Assembly (NCBI GenBank): GCA_019155205.2
Contig: JAHNZQ020000308.1
Location: 617,213-681,212 of the forward strand
Origin: Gracilaria vermiculophylla
Lineage: Eukaryota; Rhodophyta; Florideophyceae; Gracilariales; Gracilariaceae
Direction of reading: 5' to 3'
DNA: 64,000 nt
The notes under the pieces are model-generated. The model made no database searches. It was not told the origin of the DNA and saw only the letters and a list, made by a program, of their open reading frames with translations. The number at the start of each line of letters is the position of its first letter. Positions within the stretch are counted from its first letter, which is position 1. The translations under genes were made by a program, and so were the position numbers. Shown here piece after piece: positions 20,938-32,495 of this stretch.

Positions 20938-21825
20938 TTACTTGAGCCCTCTAGCTCGGGTGTTCATCCATCTGATAATGTCTCGATGCCTTGCTTCAAA
21001 TTCCGTTTCTTGCCATTCGTTATACAATGTTCGAGATATGGGACGCAGTTTGTTGTCGTTTAGAAACTTTGTGATGAACTCTGTCTTCGTCGAAACAGGC
21101 ATCCATGATAAGAGTATTGGAATTTCCATGCTTTCTCTTTCACCTTTAAGTATATGAAGTACAAGATCTTGGATTGCAATATCTCTTTCTTCCGTAGTAA
21201 CCCCAGCACCAATGAGAAGAGGCGCAAGCAAAACCTCGCAGTTTCGCAGGTATTCAAGCACCCGTCCTCCCAATTCGTTTACGTTTTTGATGCATTTTGC
21301 CAAATTGCATTGCACAAGAAGGCCGTCTGCTTCAGTGGAGACATTGCGGGATACAAGGGACTGTATAGAGCATGAAGCATTGGACATGATTTCCAACATC
21401 CCACGTCGTCGTTTCAATGTGGTCAACGTATCGTTGGATGAGTTTGTTCGAGGAACTCGAGATTCGACCCACGGAAGAAGTATATCTCCATGCCATTGCA
21501 ACACATTTCTTGTCAAGAATTTCCACATTGTTCTGAACCAGAGCGTAGCCAATTTAACATCATGAAAGGTGAGTTGCTGCTTCAGGAACACCATGCTTCT
21601 GTGCATTTCGTACATGTCATTTAGTTCGAAACGGATTGCATTATTAGCTATCGTTAAGATATCCAAGCACCAAGAGTTGGGCTCTCCAAATGTTGAAAAG
21701 CAGATTTCCGGGGCCTCAGATGCCCATTCAGACAAACTTTTATACAAGGGATTCCGCTCACAGGTTGAATCCCACACATAGATTTCCTGGAGCTTCTTCT
21801 GGCTCATGTTGCTGTAAAACTTCAT
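20938..21825 (-). CDS. Hemerythrin-like (HHE) helical protein
   Basis: 295 residues from ATG 21825 (a second Met lies at position 7). The pattern suggests the hemerythrin/HHE four-helix bundle: a first helix IRFELNDMYEMHRSM, a second with a central His in LQWHGDILLPWVE (family: H-x-x-E-E-x-x-F-P-W), a third helix around LLVQCNLAKCIKNVNELGG, and a fourth with LAPLLIGAGVTTEERDIAIQ. Such proteins bind a di-iron centre and handle oxygen, iron or redox signals. Several expected His/Glu iron ligands are not obvious, so metal binding is doubtful and the call is by overall pattern. The C-terminus is basic and helical. The gene is intronless and converges on the METTL25-like gene with a single base between stops, so their mRNAs must overlap. 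Confidence 0.55.
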   Translation of the reverse strand: MKFYSNMSQKKLQEIYVWDSTCERNPLYKSLSEWASEAPEICFSTFGEPNSWCLDILTIANNAIRFELNDMYEMHRSMVFLKQQLTFHDVKLATLWFRTMWKFLTRNVLQWHGDILLPWVESRVPRTNSSNDTLTTLKRRRGMLEIMSNASCSIQSLVSRNVSTEADGLLVQCNLAKCIKNVNELGGRVLEYLRNCEVLLAPLLIGAGVTTEERDIAIQDLVLHILKGERESMEIPILLSWMPVSTKTEFITKFLNDNKLRPISRTLYNEWQETEFEARHRDIIRWMNTRARGLK

Positions 21826-24591
<2,766 letters not shown>

Positions 24592-27500
24592 CTACTTCAT
24601 CTCTGGAGTCTCAATAGTTCCCTGCATGATTCTCGAACTGGAGCTTGTGGAAGTAAATCCCAGAACGAGACTAGGATCGACCCTCGCAGCCCTTTGTCGA
24701 CGACCCTTTCTGCGACCAGTGGTGCCTCCATTGCCAGAATCAGAAACCATACTTGGTTTCTCGAACTCCAGACGACGAATAAACTCATCGGCAAATGAAC
24801 GAGCTTTGTCTGTAGCCCCTAGATTCTGAACGACAGTATCCCTAATCTCGGAAGGGGATTTGATGGTGACTAGGTACTCGACCAACGTCGTGTCTTGATT
24901 TGGATTTCCAGTCAATTCCTGTAAGTTATCAGTGCACCATTTGGCAAACTCATTGCTTATCCGTCCGCCTATTACGACTTCAGAAGTTCCGTCTCGTCTT
25001 TCACTCTTTGAGCTTTTGGGTGGAGAAGGTGAGCGACGAGGGAGAGAAGAATTTGGCTGGCTGGCAGGCTGCCTACTAACGTGAGACCCAGTGAGATGTT
25101 GCTGTTGCTTCTGACCTGGTGTCTGTTGAATATTAGGTTTCTGGGCTCTACGTCCAACAGATGCGGTTTGATTCCCACTATTTACTGAATCCCAGAAAGA
25201 GGTTTCGTCGTCCGCTTTACGGCTCATAACAGCAGTACCTTGGCGAATTTGCTGCGGTTTGCTGTTAGCGACTAAACTGGCCCATCCTGTCTTGGTACCG
25301 AGCGTTGGTCCATTGCTAACAGGCGCAGACTCGCGAGCTAGTGATGTATTTTTTCTCCGTTGTTCCTCCTCATATCTCATTTGTTCCCTTAAACTCAATG
25401 TTCTTTGCTTTGATGGGTCTCCAGCTCCGCCCCACGGCTGCATCGCATTCCAACGAGCTGATGCTACCCGCGCGTCCTCTCTCTCTGGCTGAACGTTGGT
25501 AACTTTATCGCTTGCTTTGCTCCGCAATTCTTCTTGTCTTTGAATTTCCCTCAAGCTTAGGCCGTTAGCCGCCCCTTGAGAAGAAGCTTTGCTCCATGGT
25601 GCAATTGTTGCAGCGGATTCTGGAACCCTCTCCGATTTGTGAAGCTCATCTACTGGCTGCACATGGTCATTGATATCCATGGATGGTGCCTTGGTGACAT
25701 CGTCCTCCGTTTTCACGTTAGTGGAATGTGGAGGAATTTGCACTGATAGCCCACTACGATCTCTTTGATCAACCCTGTTGATATCCGTGTTCAGATTAAC
25801 ATCGGGTAAGCTGGCTTGAACGTTTTGGTGTACAGTAGAATCCGTTCCATTTGGTTTTGATTTCCTGCTCACTCGTTCCCAGTCCTGGGTATCAGTATGA
25901 ACAATTGGGTCATACGACTCAGGCAGTCCCCGTTGAATGACATGACGATTTTGATGACCTTGATCTCCAGGCGCAGCTGAAGCGTGATCGTGAACTGTGT
26001 GCCCTGTATCCGTTCGCTTCATGTTGAACGTCGATGGAGAGATACTAGTATTTAACTGTCCATTAGAATTAGCTTGGTTCGGAGAGGGAATTCCATTATG
26101 ACTACCTGTCAAGCTGCTGCCCGCAAGGAAAGCTTCTGCTGGTAGCTGCGGCGTTTGCGATTGGAGTTCTCTTTGCTGCTGTTGCTCCTGCGCATACCGA
26201 ACTAATTCGGTGTGCAGCGTGCCAGCCATGGCCTTTATGCGTTCAGCTGAAAGTGCGTGCTGTTTTGCTAGAGTTTCCGCTTGAGCTGCATACATTAAGA
26301 ACTGTTGCTGGTCCGGATCTGAAACTGCCACAGTTGCAGCAGCTGCCCTTGCGGTTTGTGCCGTTTGCGTGCACTCCACGTGGGCCCGACAATCCAGTTC
26401 AAATTGGTGTTGGAGCTGACTCAGTTGATGTTGAAGTAGCCATCCCTTGTCCTGAGGAGGAGCATGAAGCTGAGAATTCGCTTGTGGCGCGGCCTGCGCT
26501 CTTGCAAGCGCGCTAATGCGTCGCGATGTAGCTATCTGAACCTGGAGTTGCTGTTGAATTTGTATTTTTCGCATCTGCTGAGCTTGGGCAGCTTGAGCAG
26601 CTTGAGCAGCTTGGGCAGCTTGAGCAGCTTGAGCAGCTTGGGCAGCTTGGGCAGCTTGGGCAGCTTGAGCAGCTTGGGCAGCTTGGGCAGCTTGGGCAGC
26701 TTGGGCAGCTTGGGCAGCTTGGGCAGCTTGGGCAGCTTGGGCAGCTTGGGCTTGAGCAGCCTGAGCCTGCGCAGCTTGAACATGAGCCTGGGCGTGTATT
26801 GCACGCTCCATCACGTGGTAGTCTGCTCGAGCACGCATACCCGGATCTTGGAGCACACCAAGCTCCTGCGCAGCGCTAGCTGTGACCAATCGATTGTGTA
26901 CTGGGAGCTGAGCAGAAAAGGTGTGGTTCATTTCGTGGGCAGAATCATGTCTGTGCGATACCGGAGCTGACTCTGGAGCAGAATTGATACGTAGCCATGA
27001 TGGGAGCTCCTGATTGCTTCTGGAAATATGCGTTGAACTGAGATCCGAAGAAGCAGAGGGGCTTGGACGAGCGCAAGAAGCATGAGCAATCGCAGGGTCA
27101 ATTGCCATTAGGTCTTGTTCCGTTGTAGTTTGGTTCACGGGAGCCGTGCGTGCATGTGCATTTTGGTGCTGGGGATGCATCCCAACCATGATATTATTCC
27201 ACGATGTTGACGACAAGGTTGCTTCCGTCGCAATTCCAGGTTCTACTGATTCTGTTGGTAAGGATTGCACTGGTGGTCTTACATTGGTTGTGGATGATAC
27301 ATTTCCACTCATAACGGCCCTCGAAATCTCTGGTAAAACATTGCTGGAATGTGGCTCGGTAAAGGCAGAACTTCCAACCGGTGGTTTGACTGCTTTTCCT
27401 CCTTCTTCTGTTAATCCTTGGCCCATAAACGAAGCGAGACGACTTTGTTTCGGAGGAGGTGACTGTGGACCCAGGCGCCCAACCGTTTTCGGCAAAGTCG

Positions 27501-29223
27501 GGGTCTTGACTGGTGCTATTCCAGAAATTGCTGAGCTAACCACGACCGGCTCATCAATCCTGTTCTCACTTTTTGCGTTGAAATTAGATCCAGTTACTAT
27601 TAAACTCTCGTCTGACTTTTCTGGTAACTTCTCTGAAGCGTTATTTGGTAATTTCTCGAGCGGTCCGCTTAGCACATCATGACCATTCATCTTCTTATCC
27701 CTAGAATTGTCGATGTCAAAGAATGACTTCTCCTTTCGAGGTTCAGTACTTTCTGATGCTTTGGCGTTGGTTTTCTCCTGTGATTTCCTATGATTCTGAA
27801 GACGAATCATTTCGACTTCTTCAGCTAATTCCTCCACACTTCGACCAGCACGACGGCCTCGATCCTCGCGAGAAGAACGGTTAGACGAAGATACCCCTGA
27901 GTTGTTTGGGGCATCCTTCTTTGAAGACGTCACTTCTTTAACAAATCCAGGTGGCGGTGCAGTCAAAGGTGTCTCTTCCTTTCTCAACCCAAACGCTACT
28001 GCCAACGCTTTGAATCCATGCTCTCTGTTCTTACTAACAGGAAGCTCTTCATCATAATAACCAGCCTTGTGCCATTCCATGATTTGCGACGCAGTGAATG
28101 GTCCTTGGCTAACGTTCTGCGGGTCCTTGTAGAACCACAGCTTACGTTGGTCAGACATAATCTCGTATTGATTCCTGTGAGAGTTTTCTGCACTGTATGT
28201 ACGTAAATCGCGATCTTGATGTAGAGAACTTGACGAAGAAGCTGGATCTCTGCTAGAGCCCTTGGTCAACGCGCTCAAGTCCCGAGTGTTTGTCGGTTTT
28301 AACGTGTCTTTGTTATTGCGACTGAATAAACCACCATCACGAGAAAACCCAGAGCGAGTGCTTGTCGACGTGCCTGAAAAATCTGAGGACCGACGTGACT
28401 GATTAGGACGTTCTGCCACAGCTCCCGACGCACTGTTCGTTATGTCATCATTAGAAGATGCAGGATACTTTGCGTTTCCTGAACCAACTGTAGAACTACC
28501 GCCGCGCCAATTGAAATTGGAATCAGCGGCATTCCTACCAGACGAACGACTCCAGTAGGGAGGCTGAGATGATGGCTTTTCCGGGGGGTTCCCATTCGGT
28601 GACGCAGCGCGATCAGGAGCCGCGGAACGTGGCTTGAGAGGTAGCGGTCTTCGCTCCAGAGTAGCGCCTCCAGAAGTAGAAGGGCGCTCTGCGGGGGCCA
28701 AAACTGCAGAACCTGACCAGAAATCGCGCGAGGACGAAGTAACATGACCTGGTTTCTTTGGGGGAGGCGAGGCTGAGGGCGCATCGGCGGGAGGTACATT
28801 GGATGAAGAATGACTGGCTGTGGCTGGAGCGTGGTCGCGACCTAGAATGGCTTCGACTCCAGGGCGCGGAGGCGCAGGTTGGAAGCGCGAGCGAACTGGA
28901 GGCGGGTTGTTTGACTCGACCAGTGCAGACACATGGGCTATATGATCATCCGGGGCAATGTTGACTGGAACCAGCGGCTCAGAAGAGGTCAAACCAGGGT
29001 ACTTTGTCATTGCGGGGGGGATAGTTGCAGTGCTTCCGGGCTCGTAGAGTTCGAGAAGCTGTGCTTTGGTGTACGCAATTCGCGGGGCGGAGGGCTGCAC
29101 GGTGGCGGATGTCACTGATGAGGAAGACGTAGTGGGGGCAACAGAATGGATGGTGCCCTTGGAGAGGGAGGTCCAACCGGGTCCCAACTTGAGTTCCTGC
29201 GAGTCGGATGGTTTGGATGCCAT
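24592..29223 (-). CDS. GIGYF/EXA1-like GYF-domain translational repressor
   Basis: 1543 residues, one exon. GIGYF proteins bring the cap-binding protein 4EHP/eIF4E to target mRNAs and repress them. Near the N-terminus is YTKAQLLELY (residues 51-60), which fits the eIF4E-binding pattern YxxxxL-hydrophobic. The GYF domain (about 355-410: KLWFYKDPQNVSQGPFTA then MEWHKAGYYDEELPV) has the W-x-Y-x-D, GPF and GYF-like core that binds proline-rich ligands. A long Gln/Ala low-complexity region follows, including about 22 AAQ triplets (residues about 805-882). The C-terminal block (about 1420-1485; EFAKWCTDNLQELTG, EYLVTIKSPSEIRD, FADEFIRRL) matches the conserved GIGYF/PERQ C-terminal helices. Disordered Ser/Pro/Gln stretches link the domains. 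Having all three conserved parts in order makes this identification strong. In plants the homologue is EXA1. Confidence 0.92.
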   Translation of the reverse strand: MASKPSDSQELKLGPGWTSLSKGTIHSVAPTTSSSSVTSATVQPSAPRIAYTKAQLLELYEPGSTATIPPAMTKYPGLTSSEPLVPVNIAPDDHIAHVSALVESNNPPPVRSRFQPAPPRPGVEAILGRDHAPATASHSSSNVPPADAPSASPPPKKPGHVTSSSRDFWSGSAVLAPAERPSTSGGATLERRPLPLKPRSAAPDRAASPNGNPPEKPSSQPPYWSRSSGRNAADSNFNWRGGSSTVGSGNAKYPASSNDDITNSASGAVAERPNQSRRSSDFSGTSTSTRSGFSRDGGLFSRNNKDTLKPTNTRDLSALTKGSSRDPASSSSSLHQDRDLRTYSAENSHRNQYEIMSDQRKLWFYKDPQNVSQGPFTASQIMEWHKAGYYDEELPVSKNREHGFKALAVAFGLRKEETPLTAPPPGFVKEVTSSKKDAPNNSGVSSSNRSSREDRGRRAGRSVEELAEEVEMIRLQNHRKSQEKTNAKASESTEPRKEKSFFDIDNSRDKKMNGHDVLSGPLEKLPNNASEKLPEKSDESLIVTGSNFNAKSENRIDEPVVVSSAISGIAPVKTPTLPKTVGRLGPQSPPPKQSRLASFMGQGLTEEGGKAVKPPVGSSAFTEPHSSNVLPEISRAVMSGNVSSTTNVRPPVQSLPTESVEPGIATEATLSSTSWNNIMVGMHPQHQNAHARTAPVNQTTTEQDLMAIDPAIAHASCARPSPSASSDLSSTHISRSNQELPSWLRINSAPESAPVSHRHDSAHEMNHTFSAQLPVHNRLVTASAAQELGVLQDPGMRARADYHVMERAIHAQAHVQAAQAQAAQAQAAQAAQAAQAAQAAQAAQAAQAAQAAQAAQAAQAAQAAQAAQAAQAAQAAQAAQAQQMRKIQIQQQLQVQIATSRRISALARAQAAPQANSQLHAPPQDKGWLLQHQLSQLQHQFELDCRAHVECTQTAQTARAAAATVAVSDPDQQQFLMYAAQAETLAKQHALSAERIKAMAGTLHTELVRYAQEQQQQRELQSQTPQLPAEAFLAGSSLTGSHNGIPSPNQANSNGQLNTSISPSTFNMKRTDTGHTVHDHASAAPGDQGHQNRHVIQRGLPESYDPIVHTDTQDWERVSRKSKPNGTDSTVHQNVQASLPDVNLNTDINRVDQRDRSGLSVQIPPHSTNVKTEDDVTKAPSMDINDHVQPVDELHKSERVPESAATIAPWSKASSQGAANGLSLREIQRQEELRSKASDKVTNVQPEREDARVASARWNAMQPWGGAGDPSKQRTLSLREQMRYEEEQRRKNTSLARESAPVSNGPTLGTKTGWASLVANSKPQQIRQGTAVMSRKADDETSFWDSVNSGNQTASVGRRAQKPNIQQTPGQKQQQHLTGSHVSRQPASQPNSSLPRRSPSPPKSSKSERRDGTSEVVIGGRISNEFAKWCTDNLQELTGNPNQDTTLVEYLVTIKSPSEIRDTVVQNLGATDKARSFADEFIRRLEFEKPSMVSDSGNGGTTGRRKGRRQRAARVDPSLVLGFTSTSSSSRIMQGTIETPEMK
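26577..26770 (-). repeat. 9-bp minisatellite encoding Ala-Ala-Gln repeats in GIGYF
   Basis: On the plus strand a GCTTGGGCA/GCTTGAGCA unit of 9 bp is repeated about 20 times, giving the AAQ tract on the coding strand. Units differ mainly at one synonymous G/A position. The frame is preserved throughout, so length changes would not break the protein. Confidence 0.95.
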
Positions 29224-30041
29224 GACGCGGAAGGGTTATGAGTACCAGGGGGGACGGTACGGTGCTAACCGAGCAAGGAGAGAGACGATACTAGCGTGGA
29301 AAGCGGAGCGAACGACGATCGGGAGAGTGCTGAAGCGGAAGAAAGCAAGGGTGCGGACGTCTGAAGCTTGCGTAACTCGTATGAGCTGCAACTCAGGATG
29401 TTGGGAACGAAGTGAAAGCGGCCTTCGCCCAGAGGGGGCGGGGGCGACACAGGAGGGGGGGCGAACAGACGAGTATCCGTTCGGAGAGAGGCGATCACGG
29501 ACAAGCTGTCCCAGCGTTGGCCCGGAAAGGCGCTACACGGCACCATGCAAGCACGTGATTGGGCGGCTGTTTGCACCTGCGATGCGTGGCTATGGTTGCT
29601 TCAACTCCGAGGCTACTTGGCGGCGGCGCCAAATTGAGCCAAAAATTTTCGACAAATTAGCAAGTAGGGCCCGAGCGGTAGGTGCCAGTGACTCTTTAAC
29701 TGGAAGCCGCTGGAGACCACCAGTCAATTGTCAAGATCACCGCTGAGTGCAGCAGCTGCGAAGGGCACAAAGGTACCTTGAGCACTTTTGTGCCCCTCGT
29801 ATGTGACAAGGGTACACATTTGGAAATCGCCACTGAACTTTCGTGCTCCTCGTCGTGCTGCAGAGCAAACGAATGACCGCCGCCGCGGCTTTCTCGCGAA
29901 AAGCGCTTGCAATGACACCCACGTTATCGCACGAATGGTTGACCTGCGCTTTACCATCGTACCGTCAATCTATTGTGTGTGGTTTTGGCCGCCAAGCACC
30001 GTCAGGTAACTGTGGATGCAGCAGATGCGAAAAGCGCGCTG
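29224..30041. promoter_or_regulatory. GIGYF upstream region / 3' flank of SPX-SLC13 gene
   Basis: About 820 bases. The part next to 29223 must contain the GIGYF promoter; on the GIGYF coding strand the stretch at about 29425-29465 is C-rich (CCCCCTCCTGTGTCGCCCCC-like). The part near 30041 is the 3' flank of the transporter gene. Several plus-strand frames are present (for example from 29066), but they overlap GIGYF and are unrecognisable. Confidence 0.4.
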
Positions 30042-32495
30042 CTACAGTTTAAGCCATATCATGATGTTGTATCCTATGCTTAGCAAAACAACCGTGGCTA
30101 ACAGAGTCATTACTGTTCCAATCTTCAGAATGTCCCGTGTCGAAAGGTACGCCTTTCCAGTCTCGTCCTCCACCTGAATCGCAGATATGTTTGGAAACGA
30201 GCTAATAGGCAGAGCCATCGCACTCGAAGCAGCGAACGTACCAGCCAGTACCATTAACTTCGGGTGGCCCAAACTCACCCCAATCCTGAAAACCAGCGGG
30301 AGAATTACGATCGCTGACACCGTATGAGATACAAAGTTGGCAATCAAAGCCATAAAAAAACAAAACACAGAGTATGTCAATCGCAGTTCTCCATGCCCGA
30401 GCACTGAAAGAAATTTGTTTGCAATTAGGTCGAGAAGTTTGCATGATTTCACTGCTGCTCCCAGCACCACACCGCCGGCTACAAGGTAGACAACATCCCA
30501 GGGTAGATTGTTGAAGTCTTCCTTGATCAGAATCCCAGAGCCGAACAATGCCAGGATCGGAATAACAGCCACCACCCCAGGTGATCCGAATGACTTTGAC
30601 AATGGATGACACGCCCAAAGCACAACAGTGAGCACCAACGTGGCGCTCACAATGTAATGAGGCTTGCCAAATTTCTCTGTTTTGGATACCAGGGGTGGCA
30701 GAACGTAAGCAGAAGGGCGGTAAATGATAAACAAAGCCACGTAAAACGCAACGACCATCACAGCACATAAGGGCAGCGCCGCCGCAAGCCACTTGGCAAA
30801 AGATATCGAGTTCTCTTCTCTTAGGAGTCCCAAGGCCACGGCACTTTGTGGAGACGATATAGGACTGGCAAACCCACCGATATTGCTTGATGCCATGATG
30901 CCAAGAAGAAGGCATTCAATAAAAGGGCGGCTCCCCGGTGTGTTTCTTAGACCATTGATTGTCGGCATCATGACAGAGTTAAGCAACACTGGCGCTGCAA
31001 CATTGCTCACGAACATTGATACAACCACCCCCAACACCATGACAGTTAAGAGAAGGGTTTGTGGCTTTCGCACTCTGGACAACACTGCTGTGGCCACTAC
31101 TTTGTCAATATCAAACTTTGATAAGGCAGCACCGAGTGCGTACACGCATATAATCAGCAATAGAGTATCTGAACTTAGGTGTTGAAACACTTCTTGGGAT
31201 GCCTGGTGCGCATCGAGCGGTTTGCCATCCATGCCGACAAATACTTGTAGCAGAATTGTTCCTGGAACAACCAAAAACGAAGTTACGTAGAGTGGTATAC
31301 CCTCTGAAGCCCATAATGACACAACTGCTGCAGTGAGCGCGAGACATCTATGAGCTGCTTGAAGAGTGCTATCAGGATATGTCGGGCCATCTTTGGTAAG
31401 CAAAGCCGGCATAATTTGAGGGAAGGCGAGAATGAAGACGAATAGCAGAGCTGCAGCAAACAGAGGGATGAATTGCGGTCGCCATACAACTGCGCTGGCC
31501 GCAGCCCCCAGATCGATGTCAGTTCCGCCGCGAATTGCGTGAAAGACGGACACGCGTCGTTCTGTTCGCAGCGCTTCTTGCCATATAGTACTTCGATCCC
31601 ATACAATGAGATCACGAAGGTGATCATTCAACTCTTTTTCGGCGGCATCAACATCCCCGTGCAGGAATACGCTTGCGAATACTTTGGCGGTAGTGTTTTG
31701 CTGTTGTTTTATGTCTCTGACGTCGACAAAGAGACTTTCAGCATCCAATTTTCTCATGAATTCCCCACGTTTGCTCATTCCCGTGCACTTGTCATGCTTC
31801 TTAAGAATTTTGTCAAATGCTGTTCTGTTCAGGTTTGAGAAGTTTATTGCTTCGCCCAGTTCCCTGTAGTGCTCCCGGCATCTCCTACGGAATTCTGGTC
31901 GGCTTAAAACGTTCGACGGAGTGTCAGTGCGATTAAGAAGAGATGCATTTTCCACTATTCCGGAGGGGGAATCGGAATCATATTGCCTCTCGATTTTTTC
32001 CGCTTCTTCTTCTATCTCTGTTGTCAAAGCTGCTAGTGCGTTTGACAACTTGTGAAAGAATTTTTCAACTTGTAATCTGCTATTCTCAAGCACTTCAAAG
32101 AAAATCTTCTCTTGCGTGTTGAACGACACCCGGGCTTCCGCTTCTGTGGCGTCCAATGGCAAGAGCCTGTCGTAACCATAAGCTGGGCCTCTGCTAACGG
32201 AACCATAACTTTGCTGATCTCTTTCTGAATCTGCCCTCATCTCATCTAAAACACGCGCCGAGGCAGTACGCCGCAAAGGACGCACGTTGTCCCCATGGGA
32301 CTCGATATCTCGTTCATCGTCTGAAGATCCCTCTCCATCACCCCGAGACGGATCTGAAGTCGCTTGTCTTTTTATAAAGATTTCATCATGAATATACTTC
32401 AAGTTCGCAATCCGTCGCTTCAACTGGTCGTATGGAACGTAAAACTCCCACCAGTCCGGCTTCGCATTTAATCGCAATGTATCAGAAAAGCGCAT
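30042..32495 (-). CDS. SPX-domain SLC13-type phosphate/anion transporter (Pho87/90/91-like)
   Basis: 817 residues from ATG 32495; the frame is open to 32600, but MRFSDTLRLNAKPDWWEFYVPY is the canonical start of an SPX domain. SPX (about 1-230) includes YDQLKRRI and the Lys-rich helix FDKILKKHDKCTG, whose lysines bind inositol pyrophosphates in this family and report cell phosphate status. A hydrophobic half (about 315-817) has about 11-12 membrane segments of the SLC13/CitM type, with the repeated SNVAAP-like motif (MFVSNVAAPVLLNSVMMPTI) and a second half-site FVSHTVSAIVILPLVF, as expected for the two substrate loops. In yeast, Pho87/Pho90 at the plasma membrane and Pho91 at the vacuole have this same fusion and carry phosphate. 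Which membrane is used here cannot be decided. The SPX linker is Ser/Arg/Asp-rich (about 50-110). Intronless. Confidence 0.93.
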   Translation of the reverse strand: MRFSDTLRLNAKPDWWEFYVPYDQLKRRIANLKYIHDEIFIKRQATSDPSRGDGEGSSDDERDIESHGDNVRPLRRTASARVLDEMRADSERDQQSYGSVSRGPAYGYDRLLPLDATEAEARVSFNTQEKIFFEVLENSRLQVEKFFHKLSNALAALTTEIEEEAEKIERQYDSDSPSGIVENASLLNRTDTPSNVLSRPEFRRRCREHYRELGEAINFSNLNRTAFDKILKKHDKCTGMSKRGEFMRKLDAESLFVDVRDIKQQQNTTAKVFASVFLHGDVDAAEKELNDHLRDLIVWDRSTIWQEALRTERRVSVFHAIRGGTDIDLGAAASAVVWRPQFIPLFAAALLFVFILAFPQIMPALLTKDGPTYPDSTLQAAHRCLALTAAVVSLWASEGIPLYVTSFLVVPGTILLQVFVGMDGKPLDAHQASQEVFQHLSSDTLLLIICVYALGAALSKFDIDKVVATAVLSRVRKPQTLLLTVMVLGVVVSMFVSNVAAPVLLNSVMMPTINGLRNTPGSRPFIECLLLGIMASSNIGGFASPISSPQSAVALGLLREENSISFAKWLAAALPLCAVMVVAFYVALFIIYRPSAYVLPPLVSKTEKFGKPHYIVSATLVLTVVLWACHPLSKSFGSPGVVAVIPILALFGSGILIKEDFNNLPWDVVYLVAGGVVLGAAVKSCKLLDLIANKFLSVLGHGELRLTYSVFCFFMALIANFVSHTVSAIVILPLVFRIGVSLGHPKLMVLAGTFAASSAMALPISSFPNISAIQVEDETGKAYLSTRDILKIGTVMTLLATVVLLSIGYNIMIWLKL

